A DNA stretch of 64,000 nucleotides, taken from positions 9,616,201 to 9,680,200 of the forward strand of contig OZ020269.1 in the NCBI GenBank assembly GCA_963971225.1, written 5' to 3'. The DNA is from Melieria omissa (lineage: Eukaryota > Arthropoda > Insecta > Diptera > Ulidiidae). The position numbers and the translations under genes were made by a program. The notes beneath the pieces were generated by a model that was not told the origin of the DNA, made no database searches, and saw only the letters and a list, made by a program, of their open reading frames with translations. Shown in pieces: positions 45,333 through 57,998 of this stretch. Every line of letters begins with the position of its first letter. Within the stretch, counting starts at the first letter, position 1.

Positions 45333-45899
45333 AAGGGTGATCCAACTAGAGGTACTTTTTTCAATAACCGTTTTTTGACAGATCACGCGTGAGTCGTGTC
45401 AAGCTGTCATATTATTTTTGTTCAGTATTGTTTGGCATTTCATCATGGAAAGACTTACGCCTGAAAAACGTTTACAAATCGTTCATCGGTCCATATTTCT
45501 TCAAAAATGATGCCGGTGAGAACAGCTAATTTCACGTAATGGGCCGGTCGATTGGCCACCAAGATCGTGTGATATCACACCGTTAGACTTTTTTCTGTGG
45601 GGATAAGTAAAGTCTTAAGTCTATACGGATAAACCCGCTTCGATTCAGGCCTTGGAGCAAAACATCACGCGTGTCATTCGCCAGTTACCAGTCGAAATGC
45701 TCGAACGAGTCATCGAAAATTGGACTCAACGGATGGACCATCTGAGACGTAGCCGCGGCCAACATTTGAAAGAGATAATCTTCAAAAAATAAATGCCAAA
45801 GAATGTTCTTTCGAATGATAATAAACATTCCCCGTTAAATTTTAATTTTCTGTGTTTTTTTCTTTAAAAAAGTAGGGAACCTCGAAATGGATCACGCTT
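45333..45899 (+). mobile_element. Deleted mariner-like element, copy B
   Basis: Ends AAGGGTGATCC and, inverted, AAGCGTGATCC, flanked by TA (45331-45332 and 45900-45901). 567 bp. Outside the deletion points it is almost identical to 18586-19144. Its internal deletions differ, so it was made separately from copy A. Confidence 0.88.
45445..45792 (+). pseudogene. Mariner-like transposase remnant, copy B
   Basis: Begins MERLTPEKRLQIV and jumps to a short piece with GPYFFKNDAGEN, a central block of the same family absent from copy A. It then jumps to the last catalytic block (NGPVDWPPRSCDITPLDFFLWG) and the C terminus. A small insertion-duplication (AAGTCTTAAGTCT) after the GGATAAG disrupts the frame near 45605-45620. 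Inactive. Confidence 0.82.
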
Positions 45900-45901
45900 T
45901 A

Positions 45902-48900
45902 TTTCCAAGAAGACCTTTTTTGTCCTCCAAAAGAAATTTGCAACTGTTTAAATCTAATAAAGTAAAGTAGTGCATATGCACCAGCGAATATATAATAAGC
46001 TTCCTCACTTAAGTAATCTAAAATTTTCATTGACACTTTCTGCCTGTGCAAAGTGCTGCAGCTAATTAGAATATTTCACTTTTATGCATCAAGTCTCATA
46101 TTTATGCGTTGCTCAAGTTGCTCACTTTTGAGGTTGCAAATGTCGTTGGCGACACACAAAGTTTGTCTCAGGGCTAATGTATGGCAAACTAAAACGGCTG
46201 AGCGTTAAGTAAGTGTAAATTTTGAATACACACAGACTGCGTCCTGAAAGTGGGTGATACCATACAACTGGAAGATGTGACAAAGGCGTCCAATGTGGCG
46301 TGTTGTTTGTGCTGATTAGCATTTTCCAAAAATTTCACTCCTTTGCAACTACGATTTCATACACTAAGCTCTATACAAATATACATTTACGTAAGTGTGT
46401 GTGGGTATGCGTAGTTGTGTGTATGCATGAGTTTGCATAATTTCTGGCATAAACTCGTTTCTCGTTTCGGCATGAATGCGTTGCGTTGTCCCGTTTCGTG
46501 GCGTATAGTTATTTGGCTGCAGCAACAACAACAAAACCACCGTGCTCAATTGAGTGTGTGTGATGTAATTTTCGAAAATGCATGTGAGTGAGTTCATGGT
46601 AGTATGAGTGCGTGTGCTCGAAGAAGGCAAACTAAACGAGCTGTAAACGCAACAAAGTGAAAACTCGGCTTCGTATGAGTGTTTGTATTTGCATTTCTTA
46701 TACCTGAAAGGCAACCTTTTTGAATGTCATTTGTGGCATTTGTTGATATTTCGGTTGGCTGCTTACTTGGTGTTGGCGCATTTGCACCGTGTCCGCATTG
46801 AGTTATTTGGCTGCCTATGCTTGGTTATTGTTAGTTATGCTTGAGCTGTACGCCTGTTCTGACAGCCTACAATTACTTTGCCATTTATTTGCACACATTT
46901 ACATACGGCACACTGGTACAAATAAATTGCTCGCAACACAAACACACACATACGCACACAAATCAACAAATAAATTATGCTGGCAAATTGTACAGGGACG
47001 ATTACAGGGCGAAAGACGTTGTTCTGTTGGCTGCTTGCAAGTGTGAACAGCAGTTTGCACAAACAAGCTCGCACATGCACACCTGCGATAAATGTGTATT
47101 TATGCGCTGCGCCGCCTGGTGTGTCAAATGCACTAATTGAGTGCGTAATTTCAATTACAACCATTTTGCTTTAATTAAACTTCAATGCCTGAACTATACA
47201 AATTATGTACTCTGGCAGAAATGAAAGAATCTTTGAATCATATCCAAAATTACACGTTGCTGTGTATGCGATACTTAGTGGTAATTCCGCAGAGGGAATC
47301 AAGGGTTAACAGGGGGTGGTATGTTGCGAAGATTTTCACTTCTTAGAATAAACGTTACTGTGTATCATTATTACTGTGAATTGTTAGCAAAATTCTTCTA
47401 TTTGAAAGATTCTAAATTTGTGTATCAAACCCTCAACGCAAATCAAACTTATTACTCAAATTGTCAGACAACTCGCTAAGCTTTGAACGCAACGTTAAAG
47501 CACGAAATTCAATTCAACGCGTACAGCAAACCAACAACTCAATTTGCCTGAATGACTTCATTTAGCAGCAACGAAAAAAAATTGCAGCATAAAGCAATAA
47601 CAAATTCACTTCATGCAAAATTCAGTTTTCGCTAGACTTGCAAATTTCTGCATCCTTTTTCACTCTGCTTGCGATTTGCTTGTTTTTTTTGCATATTTAA
47701 ATTTTCTTTATTGCTGTTACAGCGCTCCTCATTTCCCGATACTGTATTCGTGTTGACATTGTACAACGTTAAGGCGCTTTGGCGCGATTGTGTCACGCCA
47801 ACCTGTTGACATTTCCTCTGCTTCACTTACGACAGCCGTCTGGCATCTTCCGCTGTCCCGTTGCAGCCCTCACACGCCACCTGTCGCTCGATGTTTCCGT
47901 TTTTGCGAGCAAACGCGCCACGGCGCCGCTTGTTTGCTGTCGACACGCAACTGCGTCGCTTAACAACGTATCGCATCGGAATAGTGTGACACGTTGGTTG
48001 ACCTGCTTTTCAACGCACTAAACTAAACCATTCGAATACATGCAGCATTGAAAAAACTATTACAATTTTTTGTATTCATATTCCATTGCGTCTCTTCAAC
48101 ATTCTACCAGCCTCTTTACATGCCTCATTGCGCTAGATTTGCGCCCATCACTATGCATTTCCCTACTTCCGTTCTGATGCCCCAACATTCCCTTCTGAGT
48201 CACCTCGGCGACTTTAAACGGCATCAAGTCCAGCCGCAGTGGCCGTAAGTTTATATACCGAGAGCCCCTCCAGCTGACCACAACTTACCGCCGTCTTTAG
48301 AACATCAAACGAGCCAGCAAATGCTTTTCATGGCGCGCGCTATGGTCACTCTGAACCGCAAGTGCTGCTGCAAAGCGGCAGTGCTGCTGCCGCGGCTTTC
48401 TTCATTGCGAAAATATGCCAACCGGAATGCTGTGGCGCGCAACGAAGACGCCGATGCAAGTTGTGAAAGAAAACGACGGAGAGCAAATATTCTTGCTCGT
48501 TGCTTTCTTCACTTTTTGTATTTGAAGTTCACAGTATTTTCGGCGCGGCTGCGACTGCGACTGCTCGTGGCTGCTGCTGCTAGTGACGTTGCTAAGTTGG
48601 GAATTCGCTTGTGTTTGCCTTTGAACTGTTAAGGAACACATGTACGACGTACATTGTACGTGCAGCTCCAAGTCCACACGCACACACACTCTGCTGTATA
48701 ATACAAACGCACAGAGGCTAAGAGCACACATGTGTTTGTTTATTTGTTTGTTTGGGTGCGGGAGCAACGTACATACTCACTCATACTTATGTGGGCACAT
48801 ATGGTTGTGTGTTGCTGGTAACTTTTGCTGCTATTTGCGCTTTTATTGTTGCTGCGGCTTGTTGTGTTGCTTGGCTGTTGTTGCTAAGAAGGTTTTTATT

Positions 48901-49561
48901 TTCAATTTCATACGCTTCACGCATATTGAGGATTTAAGCATTTACAAATAACTTCAGGCACATATTAACAAAAATAACAACATTGAATTTGATTCGCTCC
49001 CACACAAACCCGCACACACACACACACATTTCGACTCATATCCGTGCACTTGTGAACTTGTGCTTGTGTGTGTGTGTGTGCGTGTGCACTTGCGGATATT
49101 TCATTGGGTTTACATTCATTACATTTTCGTTTTCAAGTGTGTGTGTACTGCTTTTGAATTTTGTAACGTTTTGTAATTGCGATATTTTACTTATAGAAAT
49201 TGGAAAAAAGTTGGCTTATTTGGTATTATTTGTTATGGAATTAAAAGCAAACCGTGCAGGTTTGTGTGTCATCAGATTTCATGGCATACAAAAGGAAATG
49301 AAATTGAAAACAACATTTATTTGCTTCAAAAGACACGAATCAACACGAGCGAGAAATTCAATAAATAAAGTTAGGACATAAAAATATATCAAAAAAAATT
49401 TTATATGGATAAAAAGAAGGAAATGTTGATGGATACAATAAAGAAAATTTACATACGAGTACTGTCACTTTAATGAACAAAATGTCATGAAATTTTAACA
49501 AGAAATTGGGAGCAGTGAGCAGTGGCGCACGCAGGATTTTGTTTCAGTGGGGGTTTTGTGT
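45902..49561. other. Intergenic, no gene recognised
   Basis: Carries (CA)n/(GT)n runs at about 48671-48686, 49012-49028 and 49066-49087, plus other short CA and TG runs. Moderate-GC segments lie at 47770-47960 and 48320-48610. Open frames are repeat-driven. A hAT-like CAGTGGCGCACGCAGG end lies at about 49519 just before the LINE fragment, without a partner. Confidence 0.45.
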
Positions 49562-50007
49562 AAATTCGCGGCCTTTATTTGGAGGTCGTCTTATGCCTCT
49601 GGTATATCTCGTCTTGAGTGAGTTCAGAAGGTTTTTATCCACTTCATTCTCTGAATTTTGTTGAGCCGATCCCTTTCTATAGTGCTCGGTGTCAGCTTTT
49701 GAATTTAAACTCGCTTCATAGTAGGAGATCATTTCTATCACTGAAATTCCTGTTTGGTATAATTAATGGACTCGCAGTCAACAGCGCGTCTCTTCTTGAA
49801 AGGATAAACTTTAATATTCCAGCAAGATCGTTACGGCGCATCGAGTACTTTAATGTTGGCTTGAGTAAATCAAACTACGCTCGAAATGCTCCTTTGACAA
49901 GAGTACTAACGGAATATAATTATCTCTCAAATTCTTTGGATATTGATCTTTGTCTATCTGAAAATGTTTTTTCCAATACTTTGTCTAATTCTAAGTTTCT
50001 TAGGTAA
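49562..50007 (+). pseudogene. Non-LTR reverse transcriptase C terminus
   Basis: An upstream frame shows FIWRSSYASGISRLE, typical of the region before the end of jockey-type RTs, then a stop and a frame change near 49617-49650. The longer frame continues PIPFYSARCQLLNLNSLHSRRSFLSLKFLFGIINGLAVNSASLLERINFNIPARSLRR to the stop at 50007. The pattern ARCxLLxLxSLxxRR...NFNxPxRxLR is characteristic. The catalytic RT domain and endonuclease are absent. Inactive. Confidence 0.82.
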
Positions 50008-50090
50008 TTTAAATTGTTATCTTTCTATCTGTTACTTCTGTTAGTCTATAAGTTGTTAGACTGAAATAAATAAATATAAATATAAATTTG
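49562..50090 (+). mobile_element. 5'-truncated jockey-like LINE, 3' end
   Basis: Coding similarity to the C terminus of a non-LTR reverse transcriptase is followed by a short 3' UTR and an AAATAAATATAAATATAAAT tail near 50065-50087. That is the expected end of a target-primed insertion. The left boundary is uncertain because the 5' end is truncated. Target-site duplications were not identified. Confidence 0.8.
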
Positions 50091-50547
50091 TTCAGAACCT
50101 TGAAATAGAATAAAATTTAGATTTATGAATCTACAGACAGAACCAAAACTAGGTTTTCCCTACCTACTTTGGTCCTGAAAGTTCAAAATAGAAAATTTAT
50201 TTGAAAGCAGACAATTTTTCTCTTTCATTTGATACATTTTGATACACATCATTGCACAACCGCAAATATTAAAAAAAAAAAAATTTGAAATGTGCATGTC
50301 CTTAAAATTTTAAAGTCCTTTAAAAAATATTTTGGGTCAGAAAATTAAAAACTGACGATGCCAGGTTACTATAACTGATCTCTAGTTTCATGCCTATATC
50401 AACATTAGGATGGACCTCGGCAAAAAATTTTTTTTTTCGCACCGTTTAATAAATGAAAATTTGGTGTTTTAACTCAGTGCATCATCAAACTTTGTCAGTT
50501 TTCTCTCGATTCTATTAATGTTAGGCTTAATATTTGCACAAATAATA
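50091..50547. other. Intergenic, no gene recognised
   Basis: AT-rich spacer between the LINE fragment and the Tc1 element. Confidence 0.55.
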
Positions 50548-50549
50548 TA

Positions 50550-52119
50550 CACTGCGGGACACTTGATTACCCTCACTTTACTTTGTCAGCTAAGAAAGAT
50601 TTTTGTTATGAAGTCAAAAACTTTTTTTTTAATGTCAAAATTTTCTGGACACTTAGTTACACGTGTTCCTGTTTTTAAACCGCCAAAAATGTATGCAAAA
50701 TTATGATGAACCACATTTTTGTCCTTTTAAGCCTATTTCAAGTGGGACACTTGATTACCCTCATTGCAGTTTAAGACCTGTAACAAGTATTAGAAGGTAG
50801 GATTAGTGTAAATCGGTTTGAAAAACTGAATTGAAAATATTAGGCATATAATTTTTGCGAAATTTACAGACGGCAGATGCAATGGCCCGGGGTAAAACCT
50901 TAAAAGAATTGGAAAGGGGACGAATTTCGACGTACAAGGAGGAAAATATAAGTAACCGTTAAATCGATCGTAGAATTGATCGCGATCCATGGGTAGTAAA
51001 CCATAATAAAACATAATTAAAAAAACACATTCATAAAACATCCACAACTTATGGCAAAATCACCAAAGGTCGTAGCGCAACAGCAACTTCTCTTAGAGAG
51101 AGAAGAGCAATTCTTCGTGAAGCGTCCAATTCCTCTGCGTCTGCGGGTCACTTACGAGGTCTAACCGGGACGACAGCCAGTGTCGGCACTGTCCGCAGAG
51201 TAATTAAGCAGTGTCCTTACATCAAACGCAAAAAGCTGCAAAAAAACCACGTTTACTACAAAGTCACAAAACGGTACGCTTAGAGTTCGCGAGAGCTCAT
51301 CTCAGTTGACAGCAGGAGTGGAAGTCGGTGGTCTTCCCCGACGAAAAGAAATTTAATTTGGACGAAACCAATGGCTTTAACACTATTTTTACGAACTAAG
51401 AAAATCTGAATCAGCAGCATTCTCAGTTATGTTGTGGGCAGCAATGTCGGCCCATGGCGCAATTAATTTAACTATATTCTTCCAAATTTCACAAAATTAT
51501 ATGGCAATGTTGGAGATGGAATTTGTAAATTTTGATGAAATACTCTCGGGGAAACGCTGGATTTTCCAGCATGATAACGCTGCCATTCACATCGCTAGTT
51601 GGTGAAGGATTGGCTTGAAGCGGAAAATGTTATTGAAATAGATTGGCCAGCATTCTCGTCCGATCCAAACATAATCGAAAATGTTTAGGGGATGGTTGAC
51701 ACGTAAAAATTATGCTGATGGCGTCTTGTAGACATAATTGAAAATGCACTTTCCGAAATCCCTGAAAATTATCTTACATCGTTGGACAACTCTTCACCTT
51801 CTCGTCTTTTTAAGGTTATTCGCAGTAATGGCGGCCATACAAAACATTAGTAATAACAAATTTATGAATGTAATGAAGAATTACCTCTATTTTCTTTGTT
51901 TTCTATGAGTGAGGGTAATCAAGTGTCCCACTTGAAATAGGCTTAAAAGGACAAAATTGTGGTTCATCATCATTTTGCATACAATTTTGGCGGTTCAAAA
52001 ACAGGAACACATGTAACTAAGTGTCCAGAAAATTTTGACATTAAAAAAAAGGTTTTTGACTTCATAAGCAAAATCTTAGCTAACAAAGTAAAGTGAGGGT
52101 AATCAAGTGTCCCGCAGTG
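50550..52119 (+). mobile_element. Tc1-type transposon with long double-repeat termini
   Basis: 1570 bp between TA dinucleotides (50548-50549 and 52120-52121). Terminal inverted repeats of about 210 bp (50550-50763 and 51910-52119) each contain the motif GGGACACTTGATTACCCTCA twice, at the outer tip and at the inner edge (50556 and 50744; inverted, 51910 and 52094). This is the IR/DR arrangement known from Sleeping Beauty-like elements. The two long repeats are still very similar. A decayed transposase lies between them. Confidence 0.93.
50882..51850 (+). pseudogene. Tc1 transposase, DD34E type, inactivated
   Basis: Starts MARGKTLKELERGRI, runs through helix-turn-helix remnants and an LRERRAILREASN block. 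It continues to QQEWKSVVFPDEKKFNLD (first Asp), VMLWAAMSAHGAINL, QHDNAAIHIAS (second Asp) and FSSDPNIIENV (Glu block). It ends VIRSNGGHT before a stop at 51848. Several stops and frameshifts interrupt it (for example after ENISNR, after the T-K-R before the RLEFARAHL block, and TAG after IIENV). Block order and spacing match Tc1 enzymes of about 340 residues. Inactive but full length. Confidence 0.9.
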
Positions 52120-52121
52120 TA

Positions 52122-54890
52122 TATGTTTCATCTTAGATTTTAAAATCAAAGGACATAATTTATTTTATCTATAAAAAAAAACATTCGAAAATTTATGATT
52201 TTTGAAATGGGTCGAAAATCCAGTTTTTTACAATTTTCACCGTCAGTTATTTCCCAGTTATTAAATCTGATCTGATTTGGACAATCAGTATATCTCAAGA
52301 AAGACTGAGGTTTTATCTTCTGACCGACGGACAGCTTGTGTTAGTCGTATGATTCGGTTGCGAGATATGTGCTCATAACTAAAAAAACAGGGAAGGAAAC
52401 TGGATGGCTTATGCCTGAAAATTTCCTATTTCAAAAGTCCTGTTCACATCGGAACACACCTTTAAGAAACATTTCCATATTTCATAACACTCTATCTGCT
52501 CAAATTTGAGTGGGAATGCCTACTCAAATTTGAGCAGACCACGCCCATGCTGGACTCTTGATGTCTACAACATCGCACGGTTTACTGCATCAGGGCAGTT
52601 AGAGTTTCAGTAAAATGCATTAAGTTACAATCTGATATTTCGAAATCTTGGTGCTTTATCGTTAAAAAGACAGTTAAAATGCAGTTAAAGTACAGAAAGA
52701 TGGATAAAGGCGAACAAGCAAATGGACAGAAGGAGAACAAGCGAGCAGACAACGGTTTGAAGGCAAACAGACTGAAAGACAGAGGGATTGAAGGCTTACA
52801 GGCAGCAAACATGCAAACAGACAGATATACACACGGACAGAAGGCGAACAGCCAGACACACACATAGACATACAACGGAAAGCAAGCAGACAGACAGGCA
52901 GATAGACAGACGGAGGGAAGGCGAACAGACAGACAGATGCATGAACACGCGGACGAACAAATGAGCATTTGTATGAACACACATATATACTCGTAAGGAC
53001 AGACGAACTGTAGGCTTGAAGAACTCATGGCCCCTTCTCCTCCGGTTTATTCATTACAAATTGGATTTCAATATCTCAAAAATAAATACGAATTGAATAC
53101 AAACGTTTAAACTACATTATAATCTAATTAAGAAAAATATTTCACGCAATTTTCAAACTTTCCAAATTTAACGCATTTAATTGCATTAAATTTGTTTGTA
53201 AAAACGAAAAATGCTGCAAATTTCTCTGCTGTTACTTTGCTGACGCCATGAAGCATGAGCAGCTGATAAATTGAGAACGAAGCAAAATTAGCCGCGTTTC
53301 TACTTCAATCAACAATTCCGAAATCACTTTCGCCTCATTTAACAACGCAACGTAATTACATTCTGCTTTGCCTTTCTGCACGTCTCTTCTCTTCTTGCCG
53401 CTCTCTGCCAGTTTGAAAACGCGCTCGAAGATCTTCAACACAATCTATGTGCGAGCATGCCGGGTCGCATACTTAACCTTTAATTGACTCCATATAATCA
53501 ATATCAATCATGCGCCATCAAGGGCGAGCGCCAACGTGCGAATACTGCTTATAAATTAAATTCCATGCTATTAATTACCCTCTCTAAAAAAACCGAAACA
53601 ACAACAAACACACCAAAAATTAAAATAACTAATTATGATTCAGAATAAGAGCTACAAAATTCCAGGCGGTGCGCCATAAAGCAATAAATCATTACACTAC
53701 ATTAACACACCACACTATGCCACCCAGCTGGACAGCTGGTGTCTACTATGCAGCCATGGCCAGTCGCCGACGCGCTGGAGGAGCAACCAAAGATATGCAA
53801 ACAGAGATTCGTTTCCGCCCTGTGCGTTGTTTGCCGTTTGATGCTTCATGCTTTTTGATATTTTTCGCCTTTCAGCTTTTGCATTTTTTCTCAAAGATAA
53901 TTTACATTTTGCAACAAACGCTGTTTGGGTTTTTAATAGCAAAGTTAAGAAAAAACATAAAAACTTTGCTTTGGCTTTTCATTTTATTCATTTGTATTTT
54001 ATTCCACGTGGGCTCACGCACAGATTTCGTTGGCTGCCTCAGCCGCAGGCATCGAGTGAAATAAACGTTTGCTGCTCGCCCGGCGCCAACGTGCATGGGA
54101 CAGGAAATAGCAGACAACCGAATACTGCGCTGACCGCTGACGGCGTCCAGCGGAAGAGCGCGCAAAAGGAAACGCAAAAAATTCAAGCAATTAACTAATG
54201 TTTATAATTAAGCGCGTCAAATTTTTTTACATAACTAAAATTTCGCTTTGATCGGCAACTTCGCCATGTGTAGGGGCCACATTAAATGCTCGCCGAGAAT
54301 ATAAAAAATGCCAAAGCTAACATAAGAAGAAACCAAATCGCACACCGATGCGTACTGCATGTAAAACAGCGATTTTATGCGTCTGCTGCTCCAGTGGCGG
54401 CGCACGGGCTGAACAACGTGCGGGTTCATTTGTGGGAGGTGGATTTTCCAAAATTTTCATTTGTCATGCGCTCGAGTGCTTTATGACAACACCAACTTTA
54501 AGGTCTTTTGACTGGCTGCAAAATGAATCACTTGAATGCCAACTAAAAACGACAAATGCCACCGTTGGCACTGCCAGCTGCCGGCTGTCGGCCACTCCCG
54601 GTTGGCCTATGCGCTCCGTGGCAGATATGCCACGTTTTGTGTACCGAAACAGACCAAACATTAAAGCCACATTACCGCATTAAAGCCGCAACTACTAAAC
54701 TTCGGCCGCAACGATTGCAATGGCGTTTGATGTTTGTTGCTGTTGTAGCCTTCGTAGCTGTTGGTGATAATGGTGCCAAATCCAACGCACATTAGGGGTG
54801 GTAGCGTGCTGGTCGTTGGTGTTAAACTTAAATTTGTATGTATACATGTCTGTGAGCAAACGTTTAAGCGGTTGAAACTTTAAGCCAGCG
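52122..54890. other. Intergenic, no gene recognised
   Basis: Includes GACAGACAGG-type simple repeat (52740-52970), which gives Cys/Leu/Ser-rich false frames on the minus strand. 53700-54700 has moderate GC and open frames but no recognised protein. Confidence 0.45.
52495..52538. repeat. Perfect 17-bp inverted repeat
   Basis: TCTGCTCAAATTTGAGT (52495-52511), a 10-bp spacer, then its exact inverted copy (52522-52538). Each arm also contains the 12-bp palindrome CTCAAATTTGAG. It could fold into a strong hairpin or cruciform, or be a dimeric protein-binding site. Confidence 0.9.
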
Positions 54891-55236
54891 CACAGTGATT
54901 CGTTTCATAAACGAAATTAAAAAAATTTATAGTATCAGAATTTAACGATTTCGATGTCATTTGATGTCAAAGTCGGAACTTTTTTCACAAAAAATTTTAA
55001 ACACATATTTTCTGTTTTTTAGACTATTGAGTAAAAAAAATTGTAAAAATACATGGTTACCAAGAAGTTGCTAAAACTTTCAATATGATTAAGAAATTAT
55101 GTGGCCATTTTCGCTTTTAATGTTTTCTCAAATTTTACAAAGCAGAGGCTTCCACTTCATTTTTAATTTACAATATATTTCTAAATTAAAAATCTGAAAA
55201 TTAGCAAAACTTAGACGAAAATATCTAAAAAGTATG
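54891..55236. repeat. Partial copy of the CACAGTG-ended element
   Basis: Similar, in the same orientation, to the left 420 bp of 58373-59324: CACAGTGATTCGTTTCAT start, GAATTTAACGATTTCGATG, TGGTTACCAAGAAGTTGC, then AAAATATCTAAAAAGTATG. It lacks about 70 bp present in the other copy (near 58450-58530). Similarity stops at 55236 and no right end was found, so this copy is truncated. Non-coding. Confidence 0.85.
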
Positions 55237-57762
55237 TGTGAGTTCTGCCTGTCCGTGCGTGATTATTTAAGTCTTGAGTGGAGGATGTAAAACGAGAGGA
55301 AAGAAGCAAAAAAAAAAAAGTGAAATCAATATTTTTTAAGACCCACTCATATGAACATATTTCTTCCACATCAGTCACAGAAAATTTCGTAGAAGAAAAT
55401 TTTCATAAAAACTCAAAACGTGTGCTTTATCAATTAGTAGCACACGCACCCCTTATAAATATCAGATAATGCCAATTTAATTCACTTTGTATCTTTCGAT
55501 TTTTTTTATTCATTTCCCTCGCCACTCACCAAACCGCTCATCGCTTATCCTTTGCATTCATGTAGCATTTCTTCACAAAAGTCAGCTTATGTTTATGTAT
55601 GTAAAAGGGAATTTGCTTTCATGCTCTGCACATACACAATGCTGCACAATTCATGCCACAATACGCTTCTATGGTTCGGGCAAAAAACCGGATCAGAAGC
55701 AATCGTTTGTACTTGACATATCGTCGCATACGAAAACGTATGACGTATGTTCCATTGTGTTTAGTAGCACATACGACAACTTATTTCTCAGTGCATGATT
55801 GAAGCGCTCATTTATTTATTCCATTGTTTGGCTGTTGTGTGCGCAAATCGCCTGTTTCACTTAAGCTCTGCCGTGTGCGTGTAAATGGAATTCATCGAAA
55901 TAACATTTGACGGCTAAAGATGTAAAGTCTTGCAGCCAGTGATGGATAACTTAAGAACGATTTTTTCAATACTGTTTATTTAGGTACTCTTTTAAATAAA
56001 CTGAAATTACATTAACGGTTTCTTGTAGTGCAAATCGAAGCTAAGTATTTTTCAATAAACTTTTGAACTAAATGACAATAACGCTAATGAGACATTGCGT
56101 TGAAGTGATGTTGTGGCTGTTTGTTATTGCTTTTTGAAGTTTCAAACAAGCTGTGCGCCTTTTGGTTTCTTTAGCTTTTTACTTTGCCCAACTTAATCTA
56201 AGTAAGTCACAATTAGTCGTCCTTTTCCAGCGCTTGCAGACCTATTGGGCGGTCTTTCCTTGTTCTTGCTAGTGCGATCCAATGTATAGTTATCCATTGG
56301 ATCCGATTATTTATCCACGATTCGACTTCAAAGCGGGTTTATTTTCATGACACAATAACAAATAACAAAAATAAAACTCGTATTTTCAGGCATGTTTGTA
56401 TGTATGTGTTGATGTGTAGAATTGTCTTGGGGTGTGTGGCTCATCAGAAACTTTTGTCAGCAAACACATTTCGGTGGCTTTTGTTTGCGCCTGTGTGCCT
56501 TAAATCTGACTTTATACAGCTGTGTGGCTATGTATGTATGTGTATGTGCCAGTGATTGTTTAGTTACTTTGCGTCGTTGTTTGTTGCCTGGCAATTTTTG
56601 GCTGCTGCGCTACGGCCCCAACGAGCAGCACACAGCAATTCTTGTCATTCTTGGTTGGTTTGTGTGCTTGGATGGTTGCCTGTCTTTCTGCTCATTTAAG
56701 GCACAAGCGTGACAGTGTGTGTGTGTGTGTGTGTGTGTGTGATGCTTCAATGTTTACTCTAATTTTGTAAGCACACGCTTGAGAGCGCTTAAATCGCGCA
56801 CCGGCTTTTCCGCCACTTTTCGGACGTTTTTCAGCCATTTGCACAGTTTTGTCTGCCTTTAAAATCGCAGCTGGCTTTGCCTCTGGCCACGCCATATTTT
56901 TGTCTACTGAGTGCCGCAATTTCAAGCGAAATCGCCTATCATCACTTTGCGTCTCCCTCTTCTTTCGACGTTATTGTCGGCGTATCGCAATCTCCGCTTC
57001 GTATCCGCTTCGTATCTAATGAATTTGTGCTCCTGCGTGGCTCCTTCAGTTTCTGCTGCTGTTACCGTTATTCGGCGTTGCTGCTGCTTGTGCGTATCTG
57101 TTGTGTGCGTGTGGCGGTGTGTGCGTGTGCGTATGTATTGATTTAAATTAGATTGAAAGTGTTAATTATGATAAATTGGCTAAAGACGATAAAAATAAGG
57201 CAAAATCAATTATGGCAAATTTGTTTGTGTTTAAAATGAACCAGAAATTAAAATTAATCTGTTTTGTGCTCAAGCAAGCAGAACGTAGCCACTGCAGCAT
57301 AATTTCTTTATTTATTGTGTGCTGCTTATCTACTAAAGCATTCAAAAATCACTTCAAGTAGATACAATAAGAGCAGATATTCCAAAGAATATGAGCAATG
57401 AAAGGTAATTTCAATTAAATGAAATGAATAAGATTAATTCAAATGTTAAGTGAAGTGTTACTTATGCACTTGGCTAATCATCAATAAAAATTTCTTTTGG
57501 GATTTCATGTTTCCAACTAACCTAACAGACTTCTATTGAGTCATTAGGCAAGAAATTGTAGTCTTGAAAAAATTGAGAAAAATAATTATGGTGTTCACAG
57601 TTCAGCGGTATCTAGGATGTTAAATTTCCCACCTGGCAATTTTCCCGAATTTTCCCATATGGTAGCTAAATTGCTTTTGCTTTATATGAAAAACGCGGTA
57701 TCTCTGTTTTTCAGCTTCAAAATTTGCTGCACTGCTGAGCATGTTTATTGAAATAGTGAAAA
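55237..57762. other. Intergenic, no gene recognised
   Basis: AT-rich left part; 56430-57150 is richer in G+C with TGTGTATGT and (GT)n runs. No supported gene. Confidence 0.45.
56715..56741. repeat. (GT)n microsatellite
   Basis: About 13 uninterrupted GT units. Confidence 0.95.
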
Positions 57763-57998
57763 CCAAGGCGAATTCATACCAGGTGATAGCGTAAGGACAG
57801 CAACAAAATTTCAATGTGTTTTGTTTTTGTTTTTTGGGTTTAGAGTGTCAAAATCAGCCAATCAGAACAAAGCTTGATTTTTTTCATTTTTAAACTGTCA
57901 AAGTTTTACATAGACATTTTGACAATCTAGACCTTTTCCACCAGAAAAAAATCAATTCGCCTCATTCAACGAGGGCACCTGGTATAAATTCGCCTTGG
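57763..57998. mobile_element. Small inverted-repeat element (MITE-like)
   Basis: CCAAGGCGAATTCATACCAG... at 57763 and its inverted copy ending at 57998 agree over 23 bp with one difference. The flanks share TGAAAA on both sides, a possible 6-bp duplication. The 236-bp interior has a further inverted GTCAAAATC/GACATTTTGAC-like pair and encodes nothing. Superfamily not assigned. Confidence 0.8.

Noticed and set aside
52582..53028. 148-residue Cys/Leu/Ser-rich minus-strand frame
   Set aside because: Produced by GACAGACAGG-type simple repeats; overlapping frames show the same pattern.
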